A DNA stretch of 64,000 nucleotides from Herbaspirillum sp. LeCh32-8 (GCF_017814915.1 NZ_JAGIPZ010000002.1:465084-529083), one strand, 5' to 3'. Shown: positions 42,331-53,882, counted from the stretch's first letter. The notes: generated by a model from the letters alone, not told the origin. A program made the numbers and translations.

Positions 42331-43944
42331 ATGACAAACACACCAAATTCCGGACCGCAATCTTCCTCCAACCCGACCCCGCCGCAAGGCGGCCGGCCTC
42401 CTTCGAAGGGCAGCGTGTTGCGGCGCTGGTGGTTCTGGGTGCTGGTGGCGGCGCTGGCGGCCGGCGGCGGCTACAAGTACTGGAGCAAGAAAAAAGCCCA
42501 GCAGGAGCAGATGGCCGCCATGGGCGGCGCTCCCGGCGGGCCGGGCGGACGTCCGGGCGGCATGCGCCCCGGCGGCCCGGGCGGCGCAGGCGGATTCGCC
42601 CAGACCATGCCGGTGGGCGTGGCCAAGGCCAAGATCCAGAACGTCGACGTCTACCTCAACGGACTCGGCTCGGTTACGCCGACCGCCACCGCCACGGTGC
42701 GTGCGCGGGTGGACGGCCAGCTGATGAAGTTGCATTACACCGAAGGGCAGGTGGTCAAGGCCGGCGACCTGCTGGCCGAGATCGATCCGCGCGCGCTGCA
42801 GGCCACCGTCACCCAGGTCGACGGCCAACTGGCGCGCGACCGCGCGCTGCTGAACTCGGCGCGGCTGGACCTGAAGCGCTACCAGACCCTGCTGTCGCAG
42901 GATTCCATCGCCAGCCAGCAGGTCGATACCCAGGCCGCGCTGGTCAAGCAGTATGAAGGTACGGTCAAGGCCGACGAGGGTTCGCTGGCCAGCGCCAAGC
43001 TGCAGCTGTCGTTCACCCGCGTGATCGCGCCGATTTCCGGCCGCCTCGGCCTGAAGCAGGCCGATGTGGGCAACAACATCACCACCAGCGACACCAACGG
43101 CCTGGTGATCATCACCCAGCTGCAGCCGATCACCGCCATCTTCAGCATCCCCGAAGACAATATCCCCAGCGTGCTGCGCCAGCTGCAAAGCGGCCGCAAG
43201 CTGCCGGTCGAGGCCTGGGATCGCGAGCAAAAGAAAAAGCTGGCCGAGGGCGTGCTGCTGACCATCGACAACGTGGTCGACGCCACCACCGGCACCGTCA
43301 AGCTGAAGGCGCAGTTCCCCAACAAGGACTACGCGCTGTTCCCCAGCCAGTTCGTCAACATCCGCCTGCTGCTCAACACCGAAGACGGCGCCACCGTGAT
43401 CCCGACCGCGGCCATCCAGCGCGGCTCCAAGGGCCTGTTTGTCTACGTGGTCAAGGAAGACAACACCGTCACCGTGCGCAATATCAAGACCGGAGCGGTG
43501 CAGGGTGACCTGACCGCAATCACTGACGGCGTAGCCGCCGGCGAGACCGTGGTCATCGACGGCATCGACCGCCTGCGCGAAGGCGCCAAGGTGGAAGCCG
43601 TGACCCGCGGCGGCGCTGATGACCCGGCCAACAAACTCTCCACCGAGAACCCGAACGCACGCCGCCACGGCAAGCGCGGCCAGGGACCGAACGGACAAGG
43701 CGGACAAGCGGGGCAGGGCGCACCCGGCGCGCAGGCAGGCCAGGGCGGCCAGGCCGACATGAGCCCGGAAGAGCGCCAGAAGCGCTGGGCCGAGATCAAC
43801 AAGCGCATCGACGCCGGCGAGTTCGGCGAAGAAATCAAGAAGCTGCCGGAAGACCAGCGCCGCCAGAAAATGATGGAGCTGCGTCGCAAGCAGCAGGAGA
43901 GCGGCGGCAACGCGGGCGGTAACTCCGGCGCCAATGCAAAGTAA
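42331..43944 (+). CDS. mdtA: RND efflux periplasmic adaptor subunit, MdtA-like
   Basis: The 537-residue adaptor has an N-terminal membrane helix (about 33-48), a Gly/Pro/Met-rich linker (about 58-90), a lipoyl half (VRARVDGQLMKLHYTEGQVVKAGDLLAEIDP), a helical hairpin, a second lipoyl half and beta-barrel (TRVIAPISGRLGLKQADVGN...). It ends in an unusual C-terminal extension of about 100 residues rich in Gly/Gln, then charged helices (MSPEERQKRWAEINKRI, DQRRQKMMELRRKQQ). E. coli MdtA lacks most of this tail. It links the two RND pumps downstream to the outer membrane factor. Confidence 0.93.
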   Translation: MTNTPNSGPQSSSNPTPPQGGRPPSKGSVLRRWWFWVLVAALAAGGGYKYWSKKKAQQEQMAAMGGAPGGPGGRPGGMRPGGPGGAGGFAQTMPVGVAKAKIQNVDVYLNGLGSVTPTATATVRARVDGQLMKLHYTEGQVVKAGDLLAEIDPRALQATVTQVDGQLARDRALLNSARLDLKRYQTLLSQDSIASQQVDTQAALVKQYEGTVKADEGSLASAKLQLSFTRVIAPISGRLGLKQADVGNNITTSDTNGLVIITQLQPITAIFSIPEDNIPSVLRQLQSGRKLPVEAWDREQKKKLAEGVLLTIDNVVDATTGTVKLKAQFPNKDYALFPSQFVNIRLLLNTEDGATVIPTAAIQRGSKGLFVYVVKEDNTVTVRNIKTGAVQGDLTAITDGVAAGETVVIDGIDRLREGAKVEAVTRGGADDPANKLSTENPNARRHGKRGQGPNGQGGQAGQGAPGAQAGQGGQADMSPEERQKRWAEINKRIDAGEFGEEIKKLPEDQRRQKMMELRRKQQESGGNAGGNSGANAK

Positions 43945-43953
43945 GGCGGCAGC

Positions 43954-46900
43954 ATGAATCCCTCCCGCCAGTTCATCCTGCGGCCGGTCGCCACATCCTT
44001 GCTGATGCTGGCGATCCTGCTGGTGGGCATTGTCGCCTACCGCTTGTTGCCGCTGTCGGCCTTGCCCGAAGTCGATTACCCGACCATCCAGGTCACCACC
44101 CTCTATCCCGGCGCCAGTCCGGACGTGATGACGTCGTCGGTCACCGCGCCGCTGGAGCGCCAGTTCGGCCAGATGCCGGGCCTGAAGCAGATGTCGTCCA
44201 CCAGTTCGGGCGGCGCCTCGGTGATCACGCTGCAGTTCAACCTCGACCTTAACCTCGACATCGCCGAGCAGGAAGTGCAGGCCGCCATCAATGCCGGCGG
44301 CAACCTGCTGCCGTCCGACCTGCCGATGCCGCCGGTGTACAGCAAGGTCAACCCGGCCGATACCCCCATCATCACGCTGGCGGTGACCTCCAGGACCATG
44401 CCGCTGCCCAAGGTGCAGGATCTGATCGACACCCGCCTGGCGCAGAAGATATCGCAGCTCTCCGGCGTCGGCCTGGTCAGCCTGTCGGGCGGCCAGCGCC
44501 CGGCCGTGCGCATGCAGCTGAACCCTCGCGCCATTGCCGCGCTCGGCCTGAACCTGGATGACATCCGCACCGCCATCGGCAACGCCAACGTCAACCAGGC
44601 CAAGGGCAGCTTCGACGGCCCCACGCGCGCCTCCACCATCGACGCCAACGACCAGCTGCGCTCGGCCGATGAATACAAGAACCTGATCATCGCCTACAAG
44701 AACGGCGCGCCGATCCGCGTCTCCGACGTGGCCGACGTGGTCGACGGCGCCGAGAACGTGCGCCTGGGCGCCTGGGCCAACGAGCAGGCCGCGGTGATCG
44801 TGAACATCCAGCGCCAGCCCGGCGCCAACGTGATCGCCGTGGTCGACAGCATCAAGAAGATCCTGCCCTCGCTGCAGGCCAGCTTGCCAGGATCGATCGA
44901 CGTGCAGATCCTGACCGACCGCACCACCACCATCCGCTCCTCGGTGGCCGACGTGAAGTTCGAGCTGCTGCTGTCGGTGATGCTGGTGGTGATGGTGATC
45001 TTCGTGTTCCTGCGCAACGTGCCGGCCACCATCATCCCCAGCGTAGCCGTGCCGCTGTCGCTGGTGGGCACCTTTGCGATCATGTACATCGCCGGTTTCT
45101 CGATCAACAACCTGACGCTGATGGCGCTGACAATCGCCACCGGCTTCGTGGTCGACGACGCCATCGTCATGATCGAAAACATCTCGCGCTACATCGAAGA
45201 GGGCATGCAGCCGATGCAAGCAGCGTTGAAGGGCGCCGAGCAGATCGGCTTCACCATCATCTCGCTGACCTTCTCGCTGATCGCGGTGCTGATCCCGCTG
45301 CTGTTCATGGGCGACGTGGTGGGCCGCCTGTTCCACGAGTTCGCAGTGACGCTGGCGGTCTCCATCCTGATCTCGGCCGTGGTGTCGCTGACGCTGACGC
45401 CGATGATGTGCGCGCGCCTGCTGCGTCACCAACCGGAAGAAGAGCAGGGCTGGTTCTATCACAAGAGCCAGCTGTTCTTCGACCGCGTGATCGCCCGTTA
45501 CGGCGTCATGCTGGAGTGGGTGCTGGAGCGCCAGAAGCTGACCCTGCTGGTGGCCGTCGGCACGCTGGTGCTGACCGGGCTGCTGTACGTGTTCGTACCC
45601 AAGGGCTTTTTCCCGCTGCAAGACACCGGCGTGATCCAGGGCATCTCGGAGGCGACGCAATCGGTTTCCTTCGGCGCCATGGGCGAGAAGCAGCAACAGC
45701 TGGCCAAGGTGGTGCTGCAGGACCCGGCGGTGGACAGCCTGTCGTCCTTCATCGGCGTCGACGGCACCAACGCCACCTTGAACAGCGGCCGCATGCTGAT
45801 CAACCTGAAGCCGCATGAAGACCGCGACGTTTCCGCCTCGGACGTGATCCGCCGCCTGCAGGTCAAGCTGGCGCAAGAGGTGCCGGGCGTGACGCTGTAC
45901 ATGCAGCCGGTGCAGGATCTGACGATCGAAGACAGCGTCTCGCGCACCCAGTACCAGTTCACGCTGGAGGATGCCGACCCGGATACGCTCAGCGAGTGGG
46001 TGCCCAAGCTGATCGCCCGCCTGCAGCAGCAGCCCGAGCTGGCCGACGTGGCCAGCAACCTGCAGGACAAGGGCTTGCAGGCCTACATCCAGATCGACCG
46101 CGACGCCGCCTCGCGCTTGGGCATCACCACCGCCGCCATCGACAACGCGCTCTACAACGCCTTCGGTCAGCGCCTGATCTCCACCATCTACACCCAGTCC
46201 AACCAGTATCGGGTGGTGATGGAGGTCAAGCCTGAATTCCAGCGCGGCCCGCAGGCGCTCGACAGCATCTACCTGGTGACCTCGGCCGGCCGCCAGGTGC
46301 CGCTGTCGTCGATCGCCACCGTCACCGAGCGTACCGCGCCGCTGGTGGTGAACCACATCGGCCAGTTCCCGGCCGCGACGATTTCCTTCAACCTGGCCAA
46401 GGGCGCCGCGCTGGGCGAGGCGGTCAAGGTGATCAAGGCGGCCGAGCAGGAAATCGGCATGCCGGCCTCCACCGTCACCAACTTCCAAGGCGCGGCGCTG
46501 GCCTTCCAGGCCTCGTTGTCCAACACGCTGTGGCTGATCCTGGCGGCGATCGTGACCATGTACATCGTGCTGGGCGTGCTCTATGAGAGCTACATCCACC
46601 CGATCACCATCCTCTCCACGCTGCCTTCGGCCGGCGTGGGCGCGCTGCTGTCGCTGATGATCTCGGGCACCGACCTGGGCATCATCGGCATCATCGGCAT
46701 CATCCTGCTGATCGGCATCGTCAAGAAGAACGCGATCATGATGATCGACTTCGCGCTGGAAGCCGAACGGCATGAGGGCAAGAGCCCGCGCGAGGCGATC
46801 TACCAGGCCTGCCTGCTGCGCTTCCGGCCGATCCTGATGACCACCATGGCCGCGCTCTTGGGCGCGCTGCCGCTGATGCTGGGCACCGGTGTGGGTTCCG

Positions 46901-47109
46901 AGCTGCGCCAGCCGCTGGGCATTACCATGGTCGGCGGCCTCCTGGTGTCGCAGGTGCTGACGCTGTTCACCACGCCGGTGATCTACCTCGGCTTCGACAG
47001 CCTGGCGCGCCGCATGCGCGCGCGCTTCGGCCAGCGCGAGCCGGGTCATGGCGACGACGGTGACGACGACGACCATGCGCATCCGGCCTCGCTGCCGCCG
47101 GCGGTGTAA
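43954..47109 (+). CDS. mdtB: RND multidrug efflux pump subunit, MdtB-like
   Basis: The 1051-residue inner membrane transporter has 12 predicted helices, two large periplasmic loops and the RND motifs ([15 protein letters not shown]-like [15 protein letters not shown] in helix 4 and [18 protein letters not shown] in helix 10). It starts 10 bases after mdtA. In E. coli, MdtB and MdtC form a mixed trimer that exports bile salts, novobiocin and related compounds. A charged Asp/His-rich tail ends the protein. Confidence 0.95.
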   Translation: MNPSRQFILRPVATSLLMLAILLVGIVAYRLLPLSALPEVDYPTIQVTTLYPGASPDVMTSSVTAPLERQFGQMPGLKQMSSTSSGGASVITLQFNLDLNLDIAEQEVQAAINAGGNLLPSDLPMPPVYSKVNPADTPIITLAVTSRTMPLPKVQDLIDTRLAQKISQLSGVGLVSLSGGQRPAVRMQLNPRAIAALGLNLDDIRTAIGNANVNQAKGSFDGPTRASTIDANDQLRSADEYKNLIIAYKNGAPIRVSDVADVVDGAENVRLGAWANEQAAVIVNIQRQPGANVIAVVDSIKKILPSLQASLPGSIDVQILTDRTTTIRSSVADVKFELLLSVMLVVMVIFVFLRNVPATIIPSVAVPLSLVGTFAIMYIAGFSINNLTLMALTIATGFVVDDAIVMIENISRYIEEGMQPMQAALKGAEQIGFTIISLTFSLIAVLIPLLFMGDVVGRLFHEFAVTLAVSILISAVVSLTLTPMMCARLLRHQPEEEQGWFYHKSQLFFDRVIARYGVMLEWVLERQKLTLLVAVGTLVLTGLLYVFVPKGFFPLQDTGVIQGISEATQSVSFGAMGEKQQQLAKVVLQDPAVDSLSSFIGVDGTNATLNSGRMLINLKPHEDRDVSASDVIRRLQVKLAQEVPGVTLYMQPVQDLTIEDSVSRTQYQFTLEDADPDTLSEWVPKLIARLQQQPELADVASNLQDKGLQAYIQIDRDAASRLGITTAAIDNALYNAFGQRLISTIYTQSNQYRVVMEVKPEFQRGPQALDSIYLVTSAGRQVPLSSIATVTERTAPLVVNHIGQFPAATISFNLAKGAALGEAVKVIKAAEQEIGMPASTVTNFQGAALAFQASLSNTLWLILAAIVTMYIVLGVLYESYIHPITILSTLPSAGVGALLSLMISGTDLGIIGIIGIILLIGIVKKNAIMMIDFALEAERHEGKSPREAIYQACLLRFRPILMTTMAALLGALPLMLGTGVGSELRQPLGITMVGGLLVSQVLTLFTTPVIYLGFDSLARRMRARFGQREPGHGDDGDDDDHAHPASLPPAV

Positions 47110-47120
47110 GCGGAACGGCA

Positions 47121-50100
47121 ATGAACATCTCGCTTCCCTTCATCCAGCGGCCCATCGCCACCACGCTGCTGACCATCGGCATCGCGCTGGCCGGCATCGT
47201 GGCCTTCCGCTTGCTGCCGGTGTCGCCGCTGCCGCAGGTGGATTACCCCACCATCTCGATCTCGGCCTCGATGCCCGGCGCCAGCCCGGAAACCATGGCC
47301 GCCACCGTGGCCACGCCGCTGGAGCGGGCTATGGGCTCGATCGCCGGCGTGACCGAGATGACCTCGACCAGCTCGCAGAACTCCACCCGCATCACACTGC
47401 AGTTCGACCTCAACCGCGACATCGACGGTGCCGCGCGCGACGTGCAGGCGGCCCTGAACGCGGCGCGCAACCTGCTGCCGTCGGGCATGCCGAGCAACCC
47501 GACCTACCGCAAGGTGAACCCGGCCGACGCGCCCATCATGATCCTGGCCATGACCTCGGACACCATGACCCAGGGCCAGATGTACGACGCCGCCGACAGC
47601 ATCGTCGCGCAGAAGCTGTCGCAGGTGCGCGGGGTGGGGCAGGTGAGCGTGGGCGGCAGTTCGCAGCCGGCGGTGCGCATCGAGTTGAACCCGACCGCGC
47701 TCAACAAGTACGGCATCGGCAGCGCCGACGTGCGCACCGCGGTGGCCGCCACCAATGCCAACCGGCCCAAGGGCATCCTGGAAGACGGCGAACGCAACTG
47801 GCAGATCTACGCCAACGACCAGGCCAAGACCGCCGCCGAATACGCGCCGCTGATCGTCTCCTATCGCAACGGCACGCCGGTGCGCGTGCGCGACGTGGCC
47901 GAAGTGCGCGACTCCGTGGCCGACGTGCGCAACGCCGGCTCGGCCAACGGCAAGCCGTCCATCCTTGTGATCATCAATCGCCAGCCCGGCGCCAACATCA
48001 TCGAGACGGTGGACGCCGTCAACGAGCTGCTGCCGCAGCTGCAGGCCTCGATCCCGGCCGCCATCGACATGAAGACGGTGATGGACCGCACGCCCACCAT
48101 CCGCGCCTCGCTGAAGGAGACCGAGTTCACCCTGATCATGTCGGTGGCGCTGGTGATCATGGTGGTGTTTTTGTTCCTGCGCAGCGCGCGCGCCACGCTG
48201 ATCCCGGCGGTGGCCGTTCCGGTGTCGCTGATCGGCACCTTCGGCATCATGTACCTGGCCGGCTTCAGCCTGGACAACCTGTCGCTGATGGCGCTCACCA
48301 TCGCCACCGGCTTCGTGGTGGACGACGCCATCGTGGTGCTGGAAAACATCTCGCGCCACATCGAGGCCGGCATGAAGCCGGTCAAGGCGGCGCTGCTGGG
48401 CGCGCGCGAAGTCGGCTTCACCGTGTTGTCGATGAGCATCTCGCTGATTGCCGTGTTCATCCCCATCCTGATGATGGAAGGCATCGTCGGCCGCCTGTTC
48501 CGCGAGTTCGCCATCACGCTCTCGGTGGCCATTTTGGTGTCGCTGGTGGTGTCGCTGACCACCACGCCGATGATGTGCGCGCGCCTGCTGCGCCATGACC
48601 CCAAGGCCGATGAAGAGCGTCGCCGGCGCCGCCATCCGTTGCTGCAAAAGCTGGCCGACCAGACCGAGCACATCTTCAACGACCTGCTGCTGGGCTACGA
48701 GCGCACGCTGGCCTGGGCGCTGCGCGCGGCGCCGTTGATGATGCTGATCCTGGTGGGCACCATCGCGCTGAACGTGTATCTCTACAAGGCCATCCCCAAA
48801 GGCTTCTTCCCGCAGCAGGACACCGGCCGGCTGGTGGGCGGCATTCGCGGCGACCAGGCGATTTCCTTCCAGGCGATGAAGGTCAAGCTCAACGATTTCA
48901 TCGAGATCGTGCGCGCCGACCCGGCGGTGGCCGACGTGGTGGCCTTCACCGGCGGCCAGCGCCGCAACGGCGGCAACATGTTCGTGACCCTGAAGCCGCT
49001 GTCGGAGCGCAAGGAGTCGGCCGACCAGGTGATCGCCCGGCTGCGCGTGAAAACCGCCAAGGTGGCGGGCGCGCGCGTGTTCCTGGTGCCGGTGCAGGAC
49101 ATCCGCATCGGCGCGCGCCAGAGCGATTCGCAGTATGAGTACTCGCTCAAATCGGACGACGTCGCGTTGTTGCGCGTGTGGGAACCCAAGATCCGCGCCG
49201 CGCTGTCCAACCTGAAGGAGCTGGAAGACCTCAGCACCGACCAGCAGGACAACGGCCTGCAGACCACGCTGACCATCGACCGCGAGACCGCGATCCGCGC
49301 CGGCGTGACGCCGCAGCTGATCGACGCCACGCTGTCGGATCTGTTCGGCCAGCGCCAGATCTCCACCATCTACAGCGGTATGAACCAGTACCACGTGGTG
49401 ATGGAAGCCGCGCCGCAGTATTGGCAAAGCCCGGAGATCCTGCGCGACACCTACGTCAGCCTGGCGGGATCGTCCAACCTGTCGCCGACTACCTCCACGC
49501 TGTCGACGCCGCCGGCGCTGTCGGCGGCTGGCAAGCTGAACTCCAACACCGGCCTGGCGCAGACCATCTCCACCGCGGCCTCGACCCAGATCCCGCTGGC
49601 GGCCTTCTCCAGCTTCGCGCCGACCACCACCGCGTTGTCGGTCAGCCATGAAGGGCAGTTCGTGGCCTCGACCATCTCGTTCAACCTGGCCGAGGGCGTG
49701 TCGCTGTCGCAGGCGACCGAGGCGATCGACCGCGCCATGGCCTCGCTGGGCGTGCCCACCGGCGTGCACGGCACCTTCGCCGGCACCGCCAATGCCTTCC
49801 AGTCCTCGCTGTCGTCCCAGCCGCTGCTGATCCTGACGGCGCTGCTGGCGGTGTACATCGTGCTGGGCATCCTCTACGAGAGCCTGATCCACCCGATCAC
49901 CATCATCTCCACGCTGCCCTCGGCCGGCGTGGGCGCCTTGCTGGCGTTGCTGGTGACCGGCACCGACTTCAGCCTGATCGCGCTGATCGGCGTGATCTTG
50001 CTGATCGGCATCGTCAAGAAGAACGCCATCATGATGATCGACTTCGCGCTGGACGCCGAGCGCAACCGCGGCCTGTCGCCGCGCGACGCGATCTTCGAGG

Positions 50101-50357
50101 CCTGCAAGCTGCGCTTCCGCCCGATCATGATGACCACCATGGCGGCCCTCTTGGGTGCGATCCCGCTGGCCATCGGCCATGGCGACGGCGCCGAGCTGCG
50201 CCAGCCGCTGGGCATCGCCATCGTCGGCGGGCTGGTGGTGAGCCAGCTGCTGACGCTCTACACCACGCCGGTGGTCTACCTGTATATGGAAAGGCTGAGC
50301 GCGTGGGGACATCGCAAGTTCGGCCGCAAGAACAAGACGCAAACCTCGGCCGCCTGA
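47121..50357 (+). CDS. mdtC: RND multidrug efflux pump subunit, MdtC-like
   Basis: The 1078-residue paralogue of the preceding product has the same helices and motifs ([38 protein letters not shown]). It carries a roughly 40-residue Ser/Thr-rich insert ([20 protein letters not shown]...) in the second periplasmic loop that is longer than in MdtB. It begins 12 bases after mdtB. Two adjacent different RND genes sharing one adaptor is the MdtABC arrangement. Confidence 0.95.
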   Translation: MNISLPFIQRPIATTLLTIGIALAGIVAFRLLPVSPLPQVDYPTISISASMPGASPETMAATVATPLERAMGSIAGVTEMTSTSSQNSTRITLQFDLNRDIDGAARDVQAALNAARNLLPSGMPSNPTYRKVNPADAPIMILAMTSDTMTQGQMYDAADSIVAQKLSQVRGVGQVSVGGSSQPAVRIELNPTALNKYGIGSADVRTAVAATNANRPKGILEDGERNWQIYANDQAKTAAEYAPLIVSYRNGTPVRVRDVAEVRDSVADVRNAGSANGKPSILVIINRQPGANIIETVDAVNELLPQLQASIPAAIDMKTVMDRTPTIRASLKETEFTLIMSVALVIMVVFLFLRSARATLIPAVAVPVSLIGTFGIMYLAGFSLDNLSLMALTIATGFVVDDAIVVLENISRHIEAGMKPVKAALLGAREVGFTVLSMSISLIAVFIPILMMEGIVGRLFREFAITLSVAILVSLVVSLTTTPMMCARLLRHDPKADEERRRRRHPLLQKLADQTEHIFNDLLLGYERTLAWALRAAPLMMLILVGTIALNVYLYKAIPKGFFPQQDTGRLVGGIRGDQAISFQAMKVKLNDFIEIVRADPAVADVVAFTGGQRRNGGNMFVTLKPLSERKESADQVIARLRVKTAKVAGARVFLVPVQDIRIGARQSDSQYEYSLKSDDVALLRVWEPKIRAALSNLKELEDLSTDQQDNGLQTTLTIDRETAIRAGVTPQLIDATLSDLFGQRQISTIYSGMNQYHVVMEAAPQYWQSPEILRDTYVSLAGSSNLSPTTSTLSTPPALSAAGKLNSNTGLAQTISTAASTQIPLAAFSSFAPTTTALSVSHEGQFVASTISFNLAEGVSLSQATEAIDRAMASLGVPTGVHGTFAGTANAFQSSLSSQPLLILTALLAVYIVLGILYESLIHPITIISTLPSAGVGALLALLVTGTDFSLIALIGVILLIGIVKKNAIMMIDFALDAERNRGLSPRDAIFEACKLRFRPIMMTTMAALLGAIPLAIGHGDGAELRQPLGIAIVGGLVVSQLLTLYTTPVVYLYMERLSAWGHRKFGRKNKTQTSAA

Positions 50358-50390
50358 TCCCGCACCGGGACGGCTGCCACGGAGAGAACC

Positions 50391-51917
50391 ATGAAACATC
50401 AAGAAACTCAGCAACGCCAGCAACAACCGAACATCAAGCCGCTGCTGCTGGCGCTGGCCGCATCCTTTGCGCTGGCGGCCTGCTCGGTCGGTCCCGACTA
50501 TGTGCGTCCGCAGATGCAGGAGGCCGGCGCGCCGGCCGTCTTCAAGGAAGGCCAGAACTGGCAGCCGGCGCAGCCGCGCGACCTGGCGGCCGACGGCAAG
50601 TGGTGGGAGATGTTCGGCGATGCGCAGTTGAACGCGCTGGTGGACCAGGTGGAGATTTCCAACCAGAACCTGGCGCTGGCCGAGGCCAACTTCCGCAGCG
50701 CCATGGCGCTGGTGCAGAGTTCGCGCGCGGCCTACTCGCCGACGCTGGATGCATCGGCTTCGGCCACCCGGTCGCGTTCCGCTTCCGGCAGCACCTCGTC
50801 GTCCAGCACCGGCGTGCGCAACGCTTACTCGTTCGCATTGAACGCCTCGTGGGAGGCGGACATCTGGGGCCGCGTGCGGCGTGACGTCGAGGCCAGCTCG
50901 GCCAGCGCCCAGGCCAGCGCTGCGGATCTGGCCGGCGCGCGGCTGTCGGCCCAGGCGTCGCTGGCGCAGAGCTATCTGCAGCTGCGCGTGCTGGACGCCC
51001 AGCAGAAACTGCTGGACGAAACGGTCGAGGCGTACCAGCGCTCCTACCAGCTGACCCAGAACCAGTACGCCGCCGGCATGGTGGCCAAGTCCGACGTGAT
51101 CCAGGCGCAGAGCCAGCTGAAGTCGGCGCAAGCCTCGGCGCTGGACAACGGCGTCTCGCGCGCCCAGGTCGAGCACGCCATCGCGCTGCTGGTCGGCAAG
51201 ACGCCGTCCAACTTCAACCTGCCCAAGGCGCCGCTGGCGGCTGGTGCGCCGCCGATCCCGCAGGGCGTGCCGTCGATGCTGCTGGAGCGCCGTCCCGACG
51301 TGGCCGCGGCCGAGCGTCGCGTGGCCTCGGCCAACGCCAGGATAGGCGTGGCCAAGGCGGCCTATTTCCCCAGCCTGACGCTGTCGGCCTCGGGCGGTTA
51401 CCAAAGCTCCAGTTTTGCCGACTGGTTCTCCTTGCCCGGCCGGGTGTGGTCGCTGGGCCCGCAGCTGGCGCAGAGCATCTTCGACGGCGGCGCCCGCCGC
51501 GCGGCCACCGATCAGGCCATCGCCACTTATGACGGCACCGTCGCCACCTACAAGCAGACCGTGCTGACCGCCTTCCAGGAGGTGGAAGACAACCTCGCCG
51601 CGCTGCGCATCCTGGAGCAGGAAGCCGCCGTGCAGGACGAGGCGTTGCAGGCGGCAAGGCAGGCAGTGACGTTGGTGACCAACCAGTACAAGGCCGGCAC
51701 GGTCAGCTACGTCAACGTCATCACCGCGCAGGCCACGGCGCTGTCGGCCGAGCGTACTTCGCTGGACATCCTGAACCGCCGCATGTCGGCCAGCGTGCTG
51801 CTGGCCAAGGCCCTGGGCGGTGGATGGAATGAGGCGAGCCTGGCGGATCTGCAGCCGCTGGCGGAGCAGAGTGGGGAGAAAGCCAAGTCGCTGAAGGAGA
51901 ATGCGGCGTTGCGTTGA
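50391..51917 (+). CDS. Outer membrane factor lipoprotein (NodT family)
   Basis: The 508-residue TolC-like channel has a Gln-rich N-terminus, a signal with lipobox (FALAACSVGPDYVRP, Cys36) and two repeated OEP domains with the family patterns ISNQNLALAEANFRSA, GLLLERRPDVAAAE-like SMLLERRPDVAAAERRV and YKAGTVSYVNVITAQ. It completes a tripartite pump with the upstream adaptor and RND genes, replacing TolC. It might also serve other exporters, which is speculation. Confidence 0.95.
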   Translation: MKHQETQQRQQQPNIKPLLLALAASFALAACSVGPDYVRPQMQEAGAPAVFKEGQNWQPAQPRDLAADGKWWEMFGDAQLNALVDQVEISNQNLALAEANFRSAMALVQSSRAAYSPTLDASASATRSRSASGSTSSSSTGVRNAYSFALNASWEADIWGRVRRDVEASSASAQASAADLAGARLSAQASLAQSYLQLRVLDAQQKLLDETVEAYQRSYQLTQNQYAAGMVAKSDVIQAQSQLKSAQASALDNGVSRAQVEHAIALLVGKTPSNFNLPKAPLAAGAPPIPQGVPSMLLERRPDVAAAERRVASANARIGVAKAAYFPSLTLSASGGYQSSSFADWFSLPGRVWSLGPQLAQSIFDGGARRAATDQAIATYDGTVATYKQTVLTAFQEVEDNLAALRILEQEAAVQDEALQAARQAVTLVTNQYKAGTVSYVNVITAQATALSAERTSLDILNRRMSASVLLAKALGGGWNEASLADLQPLAEQSGEKAKSLKENAALR

Positions 51918-51925
51918 GGCAGCCT

Positions 51926-52038
51926 AACGACGCTGGGTCCCGGCCTGCGCCGGGACGACAGGAGAGAGAGACTCGACCAACCAAGGGTTCAAGCTACCTC
52001 CTCAATGTCGTCCCGGCGCAGGCCGGAACCCAGTGTCT
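51926..52038. repeat. Inverted pair of a dispersed REP-like repeat, copy 3
   Basis: The left unit AACGACGCTGGGTCCCGGCC plus TGCGCCGGGACGACA and the right unit TGTCGTCCCGGCGCAGGCCG plus GAACCCAGTGTC are near-perfect reverse complements of about 35 bases, separated by about 40 bases. They match the units at 4752-4853 closely. The element lies between the convergent pump operon and the pabB-pabC gene and may serve as a terminator for both. Confidence 0.82.
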
Positions 52039-52058
52039 TTTGTCATGCCGCGATGACG

Positions 52059-53882
52059 TCAGCCCAGCGTTGCCTTGAGCGCACCGCGTAAAGCATTGCA
52101 GATAACGATCTCTCCCGCCGCCAGCAATTCCACGCGACTCACAGTCCGCTCAGCGGCATCCCAGGCCGGATCTTCCAGCAACATCGCGCGCATGACACCC
52201 GGCAGTACACCTGCTGACAACGGCGGCGTCACCCAGCGTCCGTCAATTTTCACGAACACATTGCTGCGGCCGCCTTCGGTCAATTCATCGCGCTCATTGA
52301 AGAACAGCATGTCGAAGCCGCCGCGCCGCTCCGCTTCCTGCCACGCCGCATCGTAGACTGCGCGGCGCGTGCTCTTGTGGCGCAGGAACAGGTCGTCGCT
52401 GGCGCTGCGCTGATCGGCCAGGAACACGTTCACCTCGTCGCCCAGCGGCGCCAGCGGCGCATGCTGGAATACGACGCCGCCTTGCGCGTCCAGCGCCAGC
52501 TTCATGCGGTGCGCGCAGGCAGGATCCAGCGTCGCGCAGAGTTGCTCCACCTGCGTCCGGATCGCCGCCTCGTCGAAGGGGATAGCAAAGGCCCGCGCCG
52601 ATGCGCCCAGCCGGCGCAGGTGCCGCTCCAGGTGGCGGCACCCTTCGCGCGTGGCGTGCATGGTCTCGAACAGGCCGAATTCATGTCCCAGCCCCGTCAG
52701 GAACGCCGCCTTCAACTGGCACTCGGCAAATTCCGACGCCGCCTCGCTGTCGTAGACGATGCCCGCGCCCACGCCCAGCACGCCGCGGCGCAGTCCTTGT
52801 GCCGGCGGTTGCAGTTCCAGCGTGCGGATCGGTACTGACAGGCAGAAGTCGCCCACCGTATGGCTGCCTGCGCGCGGCGCCTCGAACCAGCCGATGGCGC
52901 CGGTGTAGAGGCCGCGCGGGGTCGATTCCAGTTCGTCGATGATTTGCATGGTGCGGCGCTTGGGCGCGCCGGTGATGGAGCCGCAAGGGTAGAGCGCGGC
53001 GATGGCGTCGGCCAGCGTCGCGTCCTTGCGCAGGCGGGCGCGGATGGTGGAGGTCATCTGCAGCACCTGGCCGTAGCGGCGCACGTCGAACAGGTGCGGC
53101 ACCTGCACCGAACCCGGTTCAGCTACGCGGCCCAGGTCGTTGCGCAGCAGGTCGACGATCATCAGGTTCTCGGCGCGGTTCTTTTCGTCCGCGGCCAGCG
53201 CCAGCGCGCGGCGCGCATTGATGGCGTCGGCGTCGGCATCGCCGGGCGTCGCCGCGCGCGCCGTGCCTTTCATCGGTTTGGCCTTGAGCGTGCCGCCGGC
53301 ATGCGCCACAAACAATTCCGGCGAGAACGACAGCACCGCGCCGCCGTCTTCGGCCAGCACCAGCGCGCCGTAGGGCACCGGCTGGCGTGCGCGCAGGCGG
53401 CGGTACAGGTCGACGGCATCACCGTAGGCGTCGAAGTGTAGCCGATAGGTGTAGTTGACCTGATAGGTGTCGCCGGCGGCGATGTAGTCGCGGATGCGGC
53501 CGATGGCGGCGGTGAATTCGGTTTCGTCGACGCTGGCGCGGACGTTGGCGACGCCGGCCGGCTGGCCGTCTGCGCGTTGCAGCAGCCAGGCGTCGACCTG
53601 CGCGGCGGTAACAAGCTCGCAGCGCTCGAACAGCATCACCCGCGCCAGCGGCTCATTGATGGGATGGTGCGGCAGCGCCTGCATGGCCGCGCCCAGTTCG
53701 TAGCTCCACAGCGCCACGGCCTGGCGGCCGGCGGCGAGCTCGGCCTCCATCTCGCCCAAGAGCGCCGCAAAACCCGCGGCGTCGTGGCAGGCCAGCGTGC
53801 GCAGGTAGCCGGTGAACAGGCGCGAGCGCGGCTCGGCCGGCGTGGCAAGGTGGTCGTCGAGGAGGGCGAAGCAATCGGTCAT
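52059..53882 (-). CDS. pabBC: Fused aminodeoxychorismate synthase component I and 4-amino-4-deoxychorismate lyase
   Basis: The 607-residue fusion makes p-aminobenzoate for folate. The N-terminal chorismate-binding domain (about 1-375) shows PVPYGALVLAEDG, the KPMKGTARA motif, NLMIVDLLRNDLGRVAEPGSV and CGSITGAPKRRTMQIIDELE. The C-terminal class IV aminotransferase-like PLP domain (about 380-607) shows FGLFETMHATREG, the Lys region in FLRHKSTRRAVYD and FFNERDELTEGGRSNVFV. Such PabB-PabC fusions are common in betaproteobacteria. It appears monocistronic; the PabA amidotransferase is not in the window. Confidence 0.94.
   Translation of the reverse strand: MTDCFALLDDHLATPAEPRSRLFTGYLRTLACHDAAGFAALLGEMEAELAAGRQAVALWSYELGAAMQALPHHPINEPLARVMLFERCELVTAAQVDAWLLQRADGQPAGVANVRASVDETEFTAAIGRIRDYIAAGDTYQVNYTYRLHFDAYGDAVDLYRRLRARQPVPYGALVLAEDGGAVLSFSPELFVAHAGGTLKAKPMKGTARAATPGDADADAINARRALALAADEKNRAENLMIVDLLRNDLGRVAEPGSVQVPHLFDVRRYGQVLQMTSTIRARLRKDATLADAIAALYPCGSITGAPKRRTMQIIDELESTPRGLYTGAIGWFEAPRAGSHTVGDFCLSVPIRTLELQPPAQGLRRGVLGVGAGIVYDSEAASEFAECQLKAAFLTGLGHEFGLFETMHATREGCRHLERHLRRLGASARAFAIPFDEAAIRTQVEQLCATLDPACAHRMKLALDAQGGVVFQHAPLAPLGDEVNVFLADQRSASDDLFLRHKSTRRAVYDAAWQEAERRGGFDMLFFNERDELTEGGRSNVFVKIDGRWVTPPLSAGVLPGVMRAMLLEDPAWDAAERTVSRVELLAAGEIVICNALRGALKATLG

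Noticed and set aside
42310-51404. Very long minus-strand open frames (1603 and 1452 codons) opposite the pump genes
   Set aside because: They are antisense shadows of mdtABC and the outer membrane factor gene, with His/Arg/Gln-rich low-complexity translations.
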